Assembly (NCBI GenBank): GCA_963383645.1
Contig: OY726560.1
Span: 68,511,023 to 68,575,022, forward strand
DNA from: Muscardinus avellanarius
Lineage: Eukaryota > Chordata > Mammalia > Rodentia > Gliridae
DNA length: 64,000 nt
Reading direction: 5' to 3'
Shown: positions 22,290 to 31,875 of the stretch, one piece after another
Layout: each line of letters opens with the position of its first letter
How positions within the stretch are numbered: the stretch's first letter is position 1
Program-made: the position numbers and the translations under genes
The notes under the pieces: model-generated
Database searches by the model: none
Seen by the model: the letters and a program-made list of their open reading frames with translations, nothing else
What the model was told of the DNA's origin: nothing

Positions 22290-22860
22290 TTTGGAAAAAT
22301 TTTATCCCATTCTATTAGTAACTTTTAACTCTGTCAACATTGTCTTTGGATATACAATATTTTTTTTATTTTTTAGGGAGTTTGTATACTCTTCTGTTGC
22401 CTGTGACATAGAAATCATATCCAAGAAATCACTCCCAATTTCAATGTTGTGAGGTTTTATGACCCAGATTTTCTTCTAAAAGTTTATAGTGTTAAGATTT
22501 ATAGTTAGGTCTTTTATCTATTTTGAGTTAATATTTGTATATGGGATTAGGTAAGGGTCCAATTTTATTCTTTTCCATGTAAGTATTATTTTTCAACATT
22601 ATTTAGTTAAAAGATTAATATTTCCACCACCAAATATTCGTGGAAACCTTGTCAAAAATAACTTGACAATATAGGGAAGAATTTAGCTCTAGGCTTTTAT
22701 TTAACTCCAGTGGTTTATATATCTGCCTTTATAACAGTACTATACTGTTTCAATTATTGTAGCTTTATATGGTTTGAAATCAGAAAATATATATCTTCTA
22801 GCTTTGTTCTTTTTCAAGATCGTTTTGGGTATCTAGAGTCCATATTCCATATTAGGATAG
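22290..22860 (-). mobile_element. Old L1 ORF2 3' region, antisense
   Basis: 'TTTTATCCCATTCTATTAGT', 'ACTCTGTCAACATTGTCTTT', 'TATCTATTTTGAGTTAATAT', 'GGGATTAGGTAAGGGTCCAA' and 'AGCTTTATATGGTTTGAAAT' follow the antisense order of the ORF2 C-terminal region. It is far more diverged than the surrounding sense L1. Confidence 0.85.
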
Positions 22861-23074
22861 ATTTTTTTCTGAAAAATAAATAAATAAATGTATGATGGTT
22901 TCACCTAAAAAAGATAAAAAGAAAAAATATTCTCTGGTAAGAAAGAAAGCAAAAAGAAATATTGAAATGTTATCTTTAAGTCATCAAAAACTTGGTATCA
23001 GACAAATGAAACTGTTATGTGAAATTATCATTTTTAATTTTGGATAAATTGCTATAATACTAGATGTCAACCAG

Positions 23075-23211
23075 TAAGCCAAGCATGGGAAGGAGGGATG
23101 GGGAGAGAAGGGTGGGGATCGGGTGGGGGCTGACTGGGCGATGTGTGCATGTATGTCTACAAAAGTTTGTATCCCACTATGATGTATGAATACAGTGCAC
23201 CAGTAAAAAAA
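23075..23211 (+). mobile_element. Rodent L1 3' UTR end
   Basis: 'AAGCCAAGCATGGGAAGGAG', a G-rich block 'GGGGATCGGGTGGGGGCTGA', 'TGTGTGCATGTATGTCTACA', and 'GTGCACCAGTA' with A10. No target duplication of its own is visible at its 5' border. Its 3' flank instead matches the 5' flank of the L1 at 20231. Confidence 0.88.
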
Positions 23212-23220
23212 AAATTTCCC

Positions 23221-24019
23221 TTAGGTAAGGGTAACTTCTACTCTGCAAAACTCCTCCTATGCCTGCAATTTCTAAAAAAAAAAAAGGTGGGGCGGGGGGC
23301 TGAAGACAATTATATCCGCAAAAGTCATATATGGGGTGGAAAAGTTGGGATGACATGTCCTTGATCCTTCACATGATTGTGAAGGCAGTAATAGAGAAAC
23401 ATAAGGAAAAGATACTGCAGGCATTAACTTTCAAGGTACACAGGATACAAAGGAGTCGGAAGTTGCTATTTGTAAATAGAGGACATTGGGAGAGAAGCAG
23501 AATTAGAGCCAGGAGAGGAACTTGAGAGCGTTGTAGGTCCCAGATCTATTGTTGAGCCATTGAGGTACAGGTGTGTTCCATAGAGTCACTAGCAGTATTC
23601 CAGGTCTTGGTAAGATTGAACTATTCTGTCATTTCTTCCCAAGCATATTTATCTTCAGCTTCACTAACTAAATTTCACTAAGGTTTCTGATTACTATAAC
23701 ATGATGGTCCATGTCTGGCACAGCTAAACAATATTTTTCTTAAACATATAATGTTTGTATAATTATATATGGAGGCATTTTAAATACCCTGAGTTGTTTC
23801 TCTCCTATCCCTATTATTGTTTCTTCCTAGAAAATCTTACTTTTAATTATCAGCATATGATCCCATTCATCAAGTTTATGATTATCTGAGTATATGGATA
23901 CTAAAGCACTTATTCGATATATTTATCATCAAGATGACAGTGTAAATTTATGTAGAAATGTACACACACATTCCATTCCATAGTATGTATATATATCCAC
24001 ACACATACACACAAGCATG

Positions 24020-24020
<1 letters not shown>
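23221..24020. other. No gene or clear repeat
   Basis: Mixed sequence with a 12-A run then a G-rich run at 23274-23300. No recognisable exon or retroposon. Confidence 0.4.

Positions 24021-24021
<1 letters not shown>

Positions 24022-24057
<36 letters not shown>
24022..24057. repeat. (CA)18 microsatellite
   Basis: Eighteen perfect CA units follow an interrupted CA-rich stretch from 23962. Unlike the GT runs elsewhere it does not abut a SINE tail; the next SINE begins about 50 bp on with its head. Confidence 0.96.
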
Positions 24058-24058
<1 letters not shown>

Positions 24059-24108
24059 CAGTAATAGAATACACTTTAAGATATAGTTTAAAGACACAGC
24101 TATTTTCA

Positions 24109-24325
24109 GCTGGGCGTGGTGATGCACGCTTGTAATCCCCGTGTTTGGGAGGCAGAGACAGGAGGATCGCGCAGGTTTGAAGCCAGCTGAGCTGGCTTAA
24201 GAGGCCCTGTTTCCAAATAAAAATATAAAATAGGTCTGGGAGTGTAGCCCAGAGGTAGAAGGGTTTCCAGGAATCCCAGTACCACCAAAAAAAGAGAAAG
24301 AGAAATAAAAAAATAAAAAGCATTG
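24109..24325 (+). mobile_element. B1-dID-type SINE, young subfamily
   Basis: 'GCTGGGCGTGGTGATGCACG' to 'AATCCCAGTACCACC', young joint 'CTGGCTTAAGAGGCCCTGTT', long A-rich tail with GAAA units. Its antisense frames look protein-like but are SINE translation. Confidence 0.95.
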
Positions 24326-25084
24326 TAGTCTATTTGGCTTCCAGTATCAAAAGGAGGCAGAAGAGGTTAGAAAAAGGTGTAAAATGCTGTTTTTGAAATT
24401 ACGTGCACTGTGTGAGATGAGACTAAATGAAGTACTCCACCACGGCTGGAAAAGAGAACAACTGCTGTAGGTCGGTAAACCTAGAGATGGCTCGGGGACT
24501 CAGAAATAGGTCCAACCAAAAACCCAACCAAGCCATCTGTGGTGGCTGGGAGTTCTGAGTCTTCGATTTGAGCGTTAGCTCATATCCTCAGAAAGGAGTG
24601 AGTTGAGGATGCAGAGAGGAAAGGGTGGAAGGAGGAGAAGCAGGGAAGGAAATCCCCTCCAGATGAGTTTGCAAACATTATAAACAATATGAAGCATATG
24701 ATTTGAAAGATAGCCAATCAACAGAAAATAAAATGGTAAGATTACACCTCTAAGAAAGTTGTAATAGATGAACCAGCTTTCAAAAACTTTAAAGAAGTAT
24801 ATTTAAACATTTCTTTATATAAGAGAGGTATTGTGAGAAGATTTTATGTGACTGAAGAACATAACAAAATTTCATCAAAATTAGACAGAAAGAGAGAGTG
24901 TGGCTCCTTGAAAGTAAGATCAAGAAATGAAAATAGAGCCAGGCTGTGATATTTATCCAAGAGATATGCCTGATGTAGAAAAGAGAAGAAGTGGATGGGG
25001 ATTTTCTAGCAGAGGAGAGCTTAGTCCTAGGTAGGTACCACTCATTTTGCTGGTCTATGTTGAGTGAGAAATTAGTATTAGTAG

Positions 25085-25285
25085 TATTTGTGGTACTGGA
25101 GATTAGAACCAGGAGCATTCTGCCTCTGAGCTATATCCCCAGCCTTATTTGATTTTGAATTTTAAAGCAGGGTCTTACTATGCTTCTAAGCGCATTTCTA
25201 AATTGCTAAGGACAGCCTCAAACCTGGAATCCTCCAGTCACCCAACGAACTGGGAGTACCAGTGTGCGTCACATTGGTGGCTTGA
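25085..25285 (-). mobile_element. B1-dID-type SINE, antisense, old
   Basis: 'GTGGTACTGGAGATTAGAAC', 'TGCCTCTGAGCTATATCCCC', 'GGGTCTTACTATGCTTCTAA' and 'CAGTGTGCGTCACATTGGTG'. Both halves are present but decayed. Confidence 0.85.
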
Positions 25286-25585
25286 TTTTAATAGCTGAAT
25301 ATCAAAGAGGAAGAAGTAAACTTAAGAGTTTTCAGAGGAAAAAAAAGTTTACATACAAAGGGATCATAATTATCTAGACATTGAAGATCTTATCAGCAAC
25401 AAGGATGACAAAAATCCAATAAAATCTCCAAGGGAATGAAATCACAATAGCTGGCTAAACCCTTATTTCAAGTGGGAGAGGTAATTCAAGACATTTTCAA
25501 ATCCACTAGATATAAACAATAACTACCCATATATCTCTAAATAATTTTTTTAACTGAGTACCACAGCAATAAGAAAAGTGAATTG

Positions 25586-25815
25586 TGACCTGTGCATTGT
25601 GGCACAAGCCTATAATCCCAGTACTTGGAAGGCTGAGACAGGAGGATCATAGGTTCACAGCCAGTCTCAAAAACTTAGTGAGGCCCTCTGCAACTCAATG
25701 AGTCCTTGTTTCAAAATAAAAATGAAATGAAATAGGGCTAGAGTGTAGTTTGGAGGTAGTATACCCCTGAATTTAATCCCCCATATACAGAAAGAAAGAC
25801 TAAGAGACAGAGACA
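25586..25815 (+). mobile_element. B1-dID-type SINE, old
   Basis: 'GACCTGTGCATTGTGGCACA', 'AGGCTGAGACAGGAGGATCA', 'GCAACTCAATGAGTCCTTGT' and 'GGGCTAGAGTGTAGTTTGGA', ending in a GAAAGA/AGAGACA-rich tail. Tail-to-tail partner of the next SINE. Confidence 0.9.
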
Positions 25816-25849
25816 AAGAACTATGAGAAATATATGGGTTTTAAGAATA

Positions 25850-26063
25850 TTTTTTCTTTGGATGTATACTGGGGAATGGAACCCAGGGGCTTTCTACCTC
25901 CAAGCTACAACCCCAGCCCTATTTTTTTTAAATCTTTATTTTGAAACAGGGTGTCACTAAGTTGCAAAGGGCCTCACTAAGTTGAGGTTGGCAGTGAACC
26001 TGTGATTCTCCTGTCTCAGCCTCCCAAATTGGGATTACAAGTGTGCACCACCACACCTGGCTG
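25850..26063 (-). mobile_element. B1-dID-type SINE, antisense, old
   Basis: 'GTATACTGGGGAATGGAACC', 'GCAAAGGGCCTCACTAAGTT', and end 'CACCACCACACCTGGCTG', followed by a T-rich run. Opposite orientation to the SINE at 25586, 35 bp away. Confidence 0.92.
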
Positions 26064-26149
26064 TTTTTGTTTTTTTTTTTTTCAGAGTATATCCTATACT
26101 AAAATTTGAGGTAACCACTCCATTCCACAACAACCAGATAGTCAAAAAT

Positions 26150-26270
26150 TGTTATACCCATATTCAAATAGGAAATTGAGTTCTACAGAGATTAGGTGAT
26201 TTCCCAATGTTGTGTAGTGGCCAAACTGAGACTTTCCCCCTGGTATATCTTGCACCAAAGCTTCAGGTCC
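26150..26270 (-). mobile_element. MIR fragment, antisense
   Basis: 'AATAGGAAATTGAGTTCTAC', 'AGAGATTAGGTGATTTCCCA' and 'GTGTAGTGGCCAAACTGAGA' follow the antisense MIR core. Confidence 0.65.
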
Positions 26271-26669
26271 TTTTCATATGACAAGAAAATAATTTATTTT
26301 ATTGTGTTTCTGTGCCTATGCACACCTATGTGTATAAGGACCTCCCTTTTCTCTAAATAAAAAATAGTTTTTGGAGTCAGGGAAAACATTGCACTGACTT
26401 ATGAATAAAAGGAGCCATGAAATTGATTTAAGAAATGAAGTGAGATGATTCCCAGCTTCTGGCTGGGGTGGCTCTCATTTCTTCCTTTACACATATCTTG
26501 AATGAATGATCAAAGCCATAAAATAATATTACCAATGGTGTGGACTCTTTTCTACACCAAAAGCCTCCCTAAAATTACAATCAGTCAATGTGTTTGCCAA
26601 TTACATCAGGAAATCCAAGCAATCTCTCCATATGTTCTGTCTTTTGTTTATAGTGTTATCACCTCCCAC

Positions 26670-26800
26670 AACAGTCCAGATATAAAATGTTCCCCCAAGG
26701 CCCCATGTGTTAAAGGTTTGGTCTTCAGGATGGTGGTATTGGGAGATGATGGAACCTTTCAGGGCTGGGCCTGTAGGATGTTCCCAGGCCATTGCTGGGT
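26670..26800 (+). mobile_element. LTR-like fragment, sense (MaLR type)
   Basis: 'AAAATGTTCCCCCAAGGCCC', 'CATGTGTTAAAGGTTTGGTC' and 'GGAGATGATGGAACCTTTCA' correspond to the 5' part of the LTR family seen in antisense at 43235 and 46073 (their 3' end in this window: 'CATGAGCTTTGGGGGGAACA'). The 120-codon frame at 26502-26864 runs through it and is not a gene. Confidence 0.5.
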
Positions 26801-26929
26801 GGATCTATTCCCAGTTTTCTTAGACAGTGAATTTCAAAACCTTAAACAATTAAATCTGTGGTAGTAATTCAGTTTTTCATGACATTTATGGCTTGTTCTG
26901 CTAACCATTCTTTCCAATGGAAACTTGTT

Positions 26930-27165
26930 GAATGTAAATCTAAAAAAATAGTAGTAAAAGAGGAGGAAGACTGAGGTTCATTAATGGAATTACTACCATC
27001 AGCTATGTGTACACATGTGAATATATCAATTTCAAACTGGAAACCCTGTAATGGGAGGGAGGAAAATGGGGAGGTGAAGGGGCCACCAAGTGCTGTGTGC
27101 ATGTGTGTCATTGGCAACATGATTTACAATATGATATAATGCACCAATAAAAGCACAAAAAATGT
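26930..27165 (+). mobile_element. L1 3' UTR fragment
   Basis: 'GAAGACTGAGGTTCATTAAT', 'AACTGGAAACCCTGTAATGG', 'GTGCATGTGTGTCATTGGCA' and 'ATAATGCACCAATAAAAGC'. It is the terminal L1 3' UTR with its poly(A) signal region. Confidence 0.78.
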
Positions 27166-28214
27166 TGGAGAAAAAGATAAGATGTATATAAATAAATTGG
27201 ATATAATGTATGACTATGAAATTTTCAGTAACCTAATAAATTCTAATATGGACAGTTTAAACTTAGTTTACACTTACTAAGGTTTTATATTCATCTTTTT
27301 CTTCAGCATACTATCACCCACAATGATGTATTTTTGCTTTATCAAGCAAATTTATAACTAGACTCAGTAGTTTAATTATATGATATTAAAGAGAAATTAA
27401 CAATTTGGGGTTAAATAACATGAGATAAACCAGTTAAAAAAATCAGCAAGCTATTTGGATACAGATTTCCCCTTGGATTCTCATGCTGTCGTGTCTGAGC
27501 CAGCATCACTGTACGTTCTCCATAATCCAATTTCTTTGAGAATGGCATTCAGCTTCCCCCTCCCTATTTTTGTGCACTATTGATGTTAAGCATAAAGGAA
27601 TGCAAACACTTGTACCATCAAAAGCAAATAGCATCTTACCGCCTGGAATGCCCTGGCATGAGTTCACAAAAACAAGATTTAACTCCTAAGAATGGCAGTG
27701 GGTAGACAGAATTAATGGGTGGTCTTTCTAGAAAAATGGCTTAAAAGCTTCCCTGAAATAGTAATCTGGTGCCTTGGTATTAACATTTCTTTGCTTATTA
27801 TTCTATTATTGGCCTCTTAACTTTAATATTAAAACAAATGCAATAGAGCATTTTAAAATGAAATTAAAAATTTTGCAAATCACTTTTTTTAAACCACAAA
27901 GTTTTACTGATAGTTTCTGACATTTGCATTATTGACATATCAACATTTTATTTTTTTAATGATATTACTTAGTGCGATTACTTGGCAACCAAGGAAATTT
28001 ATTTTACTGAAAACTATCCAAGAACTTGTAACTGAATCTGTGGACTATTCTGGATCCAAAACACTCAATGATTATATTAAATATCTACCACATAAGGTCA
28101 CTTCTATAACCTACATAGGCAATTATTTACTTAAAATCATTTTATAATGGCTTCTTTCCCTTCATCTGAAGCGGGGGGTGGGGGTGGGGATAAGATGTCA
28201 TGAATTAGAATTTT
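27166..28214. other. Repeat-poor segment
   Basis: Apart from the AT-rich start I see no retroposon. 27450-27960 has low CpG and balanced composition with homeodomain-like AT words. It is a reasonable candidate for conserved non-coding DNA, but nothing here proves that. The frame at 27932-28147 has no recognisable domain. Confidence 0.4.
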
Positions 28215-28431
28215 ATTTTGGAGGCAAGGAGGAATTGGGGGTTATATCTAGAGCATTTTGCCACTATGCTACACCCCACACCACAGCCCTATTTGTTTGT
28301 TTATTTGTTTGTCTGTTATGTTAAGGCAGGATATTGTTAAATTGTCCCAGGCTGGTCGCTAAAGTACAACCTTCCTGTCACAGCCTCTCAAGTAACTGAT
28401 GGATTACAAATGGGCACCATTACACTGGGCC
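28215..28431 (-). mobile_element. B1-dID-type SINE, antisense, old
   Basis: 'TGCTACACCCCACACCACAG', (TTTG)n-rich middle, 'TCCCAGGCTGGTCGCTAAAG', 'CAGCCTCTCAAGTAACTGAT' and 'GGCACCATTACACTGGGCCC'. Confidence 0.82.
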
Positions 28432-28947
28432 CTGAGTTAGAATCTTTATCTATCTTGGAGGCCACCTTCACTTATCAAAGGAATCTTTATTTATCTTGTT
28501 AGCCATATATTCTTTCACATGTCAAAGGATGTCATCACTTCAATTCTCACAAATTACTGCAGTGCTCACATTGAACTACAGCAGTTAAAAGATATGGGGG
28601 TATGGCTACCTGTGGATGATTTCCAGACTAAAAGCACATGTTATCTTTCATCTGAACCATGCCATGCATGAAATACTTATGAAAAAATAGCCTGCAATCC
28701 TTTTATTTCTTGTAACCAAGCTAGAAAACAAACTTTTTTTAAACTTTTTTGATCTTTCAATAACTTTGTTGAAAGTAACACAATTTACTGTGGGCTGATT
28801 TTTTTTTCTTCCTGGTATCTTGAAAAGTGAAAATACCTGCATTGATTATGTATCTCTCAAGTGTCTCAACCAATGACAATAGAAAGTATCAGCCTTGTTA
28901 TTGATCATGCCCTCCAATTTCTGTGCAAATATCTCTTCAGCATGATG

Positions 28948-30060
28948 ATTTCAATTTGGGAATGTATATACTCAAAATTGGATTTGCTTGAACATAGGTA
29001 AATCTATTTTTCTGAGGAAGCTACATATTGTTTTTCATAGTGCTGCATTCATCCCACCAATAGGGCACAAGAATTCCTTTATTCTCTCACCAGCATTTAT
29101 ATTTTATCTTTTTGCTCATATAGCCATTATAACAAGTGAGAGGCAATATCTCATTGGTTAGAATTTGTATTTCCTTGATGATTAATGATGATGAGCATTT
29201 TTTCTATGTATCTGTTGGCCATTTGCCTGTCTTCTTTTGAGAAGTATCTTTGAGTCCTTTGTCAGATTTTAATTGGTTCTTTGCTTTCTTGCTATTAAGT
29301 TGTTTGAATTTCTAATATATTTTTAATATTAGCTTCTTATCAAATTTTTGATTCACAAATATTTTCTCCCAGTTCATGGAGTGCCTGATTATTTCATTAT
29401 TTCCTTTCCTGTGCAAACACTTTAGAATTGGCATCAGTGCTCTGCAGAGGTACTTGCCCTTCCCTGTTCATGACAGATCACTCACAGTAACCAAGACAGG
29501 CACAACCTAGGTTTTCATCACTGGTGAAAGGATAAAGTTTGTGTATCTATACATAATAGAATACTATTCAGCTTTTCAAAAAGAAGAAGGAAATTCTGTT
29601 ATTTTCAACAACATAGATGACCATAAGCCCATAACACTAGTCAAAAGCCAGGCATAGAAAGATACTGGGTGACCCTCCTTCTATAAAGATCCTTAAAAAG
29701 GCACACTCTCGAAAGTAGAGAGTAAAATGATAGTTACCAGAGGCTGGGAGAGCTGTGGTATATGGGGGACAGGAAAATAATGATTAAAGGATACAACATT
29801 TCAGTTAGACAAGAGGGATAAATTTTAGTGGTATTGTACAAAACAGTGACTATAATAAATAATACTACATTGGATATTTTAAGATCACTAAGAGAGTAGA
29901 TTTGAAGTGTTTTTACCACAAAAATAATAAATATGATTGGTGGTAAGATTAATAATTAACCTGATTTAATCATTTTGCAGTGGGAACATTTGTCAAAATA
30001 TTACACTGTACCAAGTAAATATATAATGCATATAATGATTATTTGTCTTTGAAAAAGAAA
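28948..30060. mobile_element. 5'-inverted (twin-primed) old L1
   Basis: 28948-29437 is antisense ORF2 3' region ('TGGCCATTTGCCTGTCTTCT', 'TTTTCTCCCAGTTCATGGAG'). 29440-30060 is the directly adjoining downstream L1 part in sense ('CAGTAACCAAGACAGGCACA', 'CAGAGGCTGGGAGAGCTGTG', 'TTAACCTGATTTAATCATTT'). The antisense left end and the sense start are next to each other in a normal L1, which is the signature of twin priming during insertion. Confidence 0.82.
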
Positions 30061-30099
30061 GTTTTAAAAATCAAATTAATTTTTTTACAAAGAAAAGTT

Positions 30100-30640
30100 C
30101 TTATGCAAACCTGATTCTATGCACTGTGGTCCTAAAAGGTGAAAAGGTGTGGTACCTTTCCCCTTGGCTGTAAGGGTCACAGCCAACACTTCTGTAGCAA
30201 AAGAAAGTTAACAAAAGAAAAGCATAATACATTTATTTAATCAAAGTTTTATGTGACATGAGAGACTTCAGAAATAAAGATCCAAAGACTCAGGAAGAAA
30301 AATTTTGGTTTTTTATGATTATTTCAAAAGAGAAAAAGAGATGGGAGACAAGAGGATAGAAGATCAGAAAGACCTTGTTCCCCAGGTCCTCCCATTTTCT
30401 GTAGTTCAAAGTGCTCAGCACATAATGTAGGTTATCATAATCTGAGCTAGAACAACCCTGTAAGTAGCTCACTAGAGACAAAGTATTGAAAAAAGATCAA
30501 GGAAAACAAAAATGTCAAGAGTAGGCTCCACCCCTTACGCTAACTTAATCTTTGATGAGCTCTTGGCAGAACATCACTTGAGTCTCATTGACTCTTTATC
30601 AAGGTCATTGAGAGTATCTTGGGGTTACAGCACTATTTCA
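30100..30640 (-). mobile_element. Possible old LTR, antisense
   Basis: This is a weak relative of 19860-20221 (see that entry). It includes 'CAAAGACTCAGGAAGAAAAA' and 'TCTGTAGTTCAAAGTGCTCA'. It has no coding content. It may instead be unique sequence. Confidence 0.3.
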
Positions 30641-30652
30641 ATATCATAATAC

Positions 30653-30872
30653 TTTTTGTGTGTGTGTGTGTGTGGTACTGGGGTGGAAACCAGAGGCTTT
30701 TCTAACTCCGGGCTATACTCCCAGACCTATTTTTATACTTTATTTGGAAACAGGATCTCACTAAGTTGCTGAGAGCTTCACTAAGTAGCTGAGGCTGGCT
30801 TCGAACCCATGCGATCCTCCTGTCTCAGCCTCCCAAGCGCAGGGATTACAAGCATGTGCCACCACGCCCGGC
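30653..30872 (-). mobile_element. B1-dID-type SINE, antisense, intermediate, (TG)n tail
   Basis: (TG)n, 'GGTACTGGGGTGGAAACCAG', 'AAGTTGCTGAGAGCTTCACT' and end 'TGCCACCACGCCCGGC'. Target-site duplication TATCATAATAC / TATCATAACAC at 30642-30652 and 30873-30883. Confidence 0.95.
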
Positions 30873-30884
30873 TATCATAACACA

Positions 30885-31680
30885 TTTTTAAGCTCCCTTC
30901 TTACATTTTACCTTCCAACTTCTGTGGGGGAAAAATGATTTCATTATCCTATAACTCTAAGGAACAATACATGAGCACACAAAAATGTTGCCTCCTACTT
31001 TTATTGAGAATAGAATTCTGGAAGATGAACCTACTCAGGCCAATTCAGAAGTCTAAGCCTAAGGGATGGAGAAAATTCTCCTATGTCAAGAAATAAGACA
31101 TTTTTTTCCACTATCCAAGTGCTTCAGTGAATATCTCAAAAAGGTGAGAGATTTTAAACTAAACATTTTAAACTACTAAATTGCTTATGTGGTAATTATC
31201 TCAATGAGTGAAAGACAAGGAAGCCTGTCCCTTGAGATCCCCATGCATGAGCACTTCCTCAGCTGCCTTTGTCTCCACTTTCCTGCCCAGCCTTCCCAGG
31301 ACTCTTGGGCTCATCTCAGATATGCATGGGCTCTAATTTTACAGATAAGAAACTAGCTTTTCTCAATCTCTGCATATTTTTTTTCCAATGATCGACATAC
31401 TAGGTCATTTAGAGTGTGGACATTAGATACCTTTTGTCATATTTCAAAACAGGTTGTCTTTCTAGTCTACTTTGCTATAAAGTCTTGAAAGGTATTTGCA
31501 ATTAAAGTAATAATATTTAACATTAGTTATCCTCAACTTTCTCATCCATCATTACCACACTATCTTCCAATCCAGTGAGATCTGAAATTTAATCTTATTC
31601 TTATGTGTCCCTTCCCTGCTGGACACTGACCCACAAAGAGAACAGCGAAAATGAATAGACATTGGCCTCCAAATGCTACG
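30885..31680. other. No gene or clear repeat
   Basis: Unique-looking sequence. 31200-31330 is less AT-rich ('CACTTTCCTGCCCAGCCTTC') but has no open frame or family resemblance I can name. Confidence 0.4.
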
Positions 31681-31875
31681 GTCTTTTTTTTTTTAACACG
31701 TTGGTCTGCTCTGTGGCACTAAATTTCTGATTTGCCTACTCTCTAAACTCTGAGGGATTGCCTGGGCACTAGAAAACTATAGCCATTTTGCCTTAAACCC
31801 CTGCCCATAATCTGACATCCTCCTGCCTCAGTCTCTCACCTTGCTGAGATTACAGGTATGCACCAGGAGCTGAGT
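31681..31875 (-). mobile_element. Decayed SINE, antisense, partial
   Basis: A T-run at 31684 and a B1-like end 'ACATCCTCCTGCCTCAGTCT', 'TGAGATTACAGGTATGCACC' near 31815-31865 frame sequence that no longer shows a clear ID half. Confidence 0.5.

Larger units (their letters stand above)
20222..23220 (+). mobile_element. L1 5' UTR + ORF1 + 3' UTR element without ORF2
   Basis: From 5' to 3' it holds the L1 5' end (20231), a duplicated 5' UTR, ORF1 (21022-22159, broken), about 0.9 kb of non-ORF2 sequence including an antisense older L1 piece (22290-22860), and a sense L1 3' UTR (23075-23202) with an A-tail. AAATTTCCC occurs at 20222-20230 and again directly after the A-tail (about 23212-23220), as a short target-site duplication would. 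The layout resembles a half-L1 (HAL1-like) or an ORF2-deleted, rearranged L1. The pieces could also be unrelated. Confidence 0.5.

Noticed and set aside
24106..24288. Protein-like frame with a recurring L-x-S-N-L-R-D-P-P-V-S-A-S-Q pattern, also at 3024-3242, 18476-18676, 21832-22080, 34119-34409 and 53051-53296
   Set aside because: Each is the antisense (or sense) translation of the composite SINE. The similarity between them is shared SINE ancestry, not a protein family.
26502..26864. 120-codon forward frame
   Set aside because: It runs from unassigned sequence into an LTR-like fragment, with no domain or conserved start.
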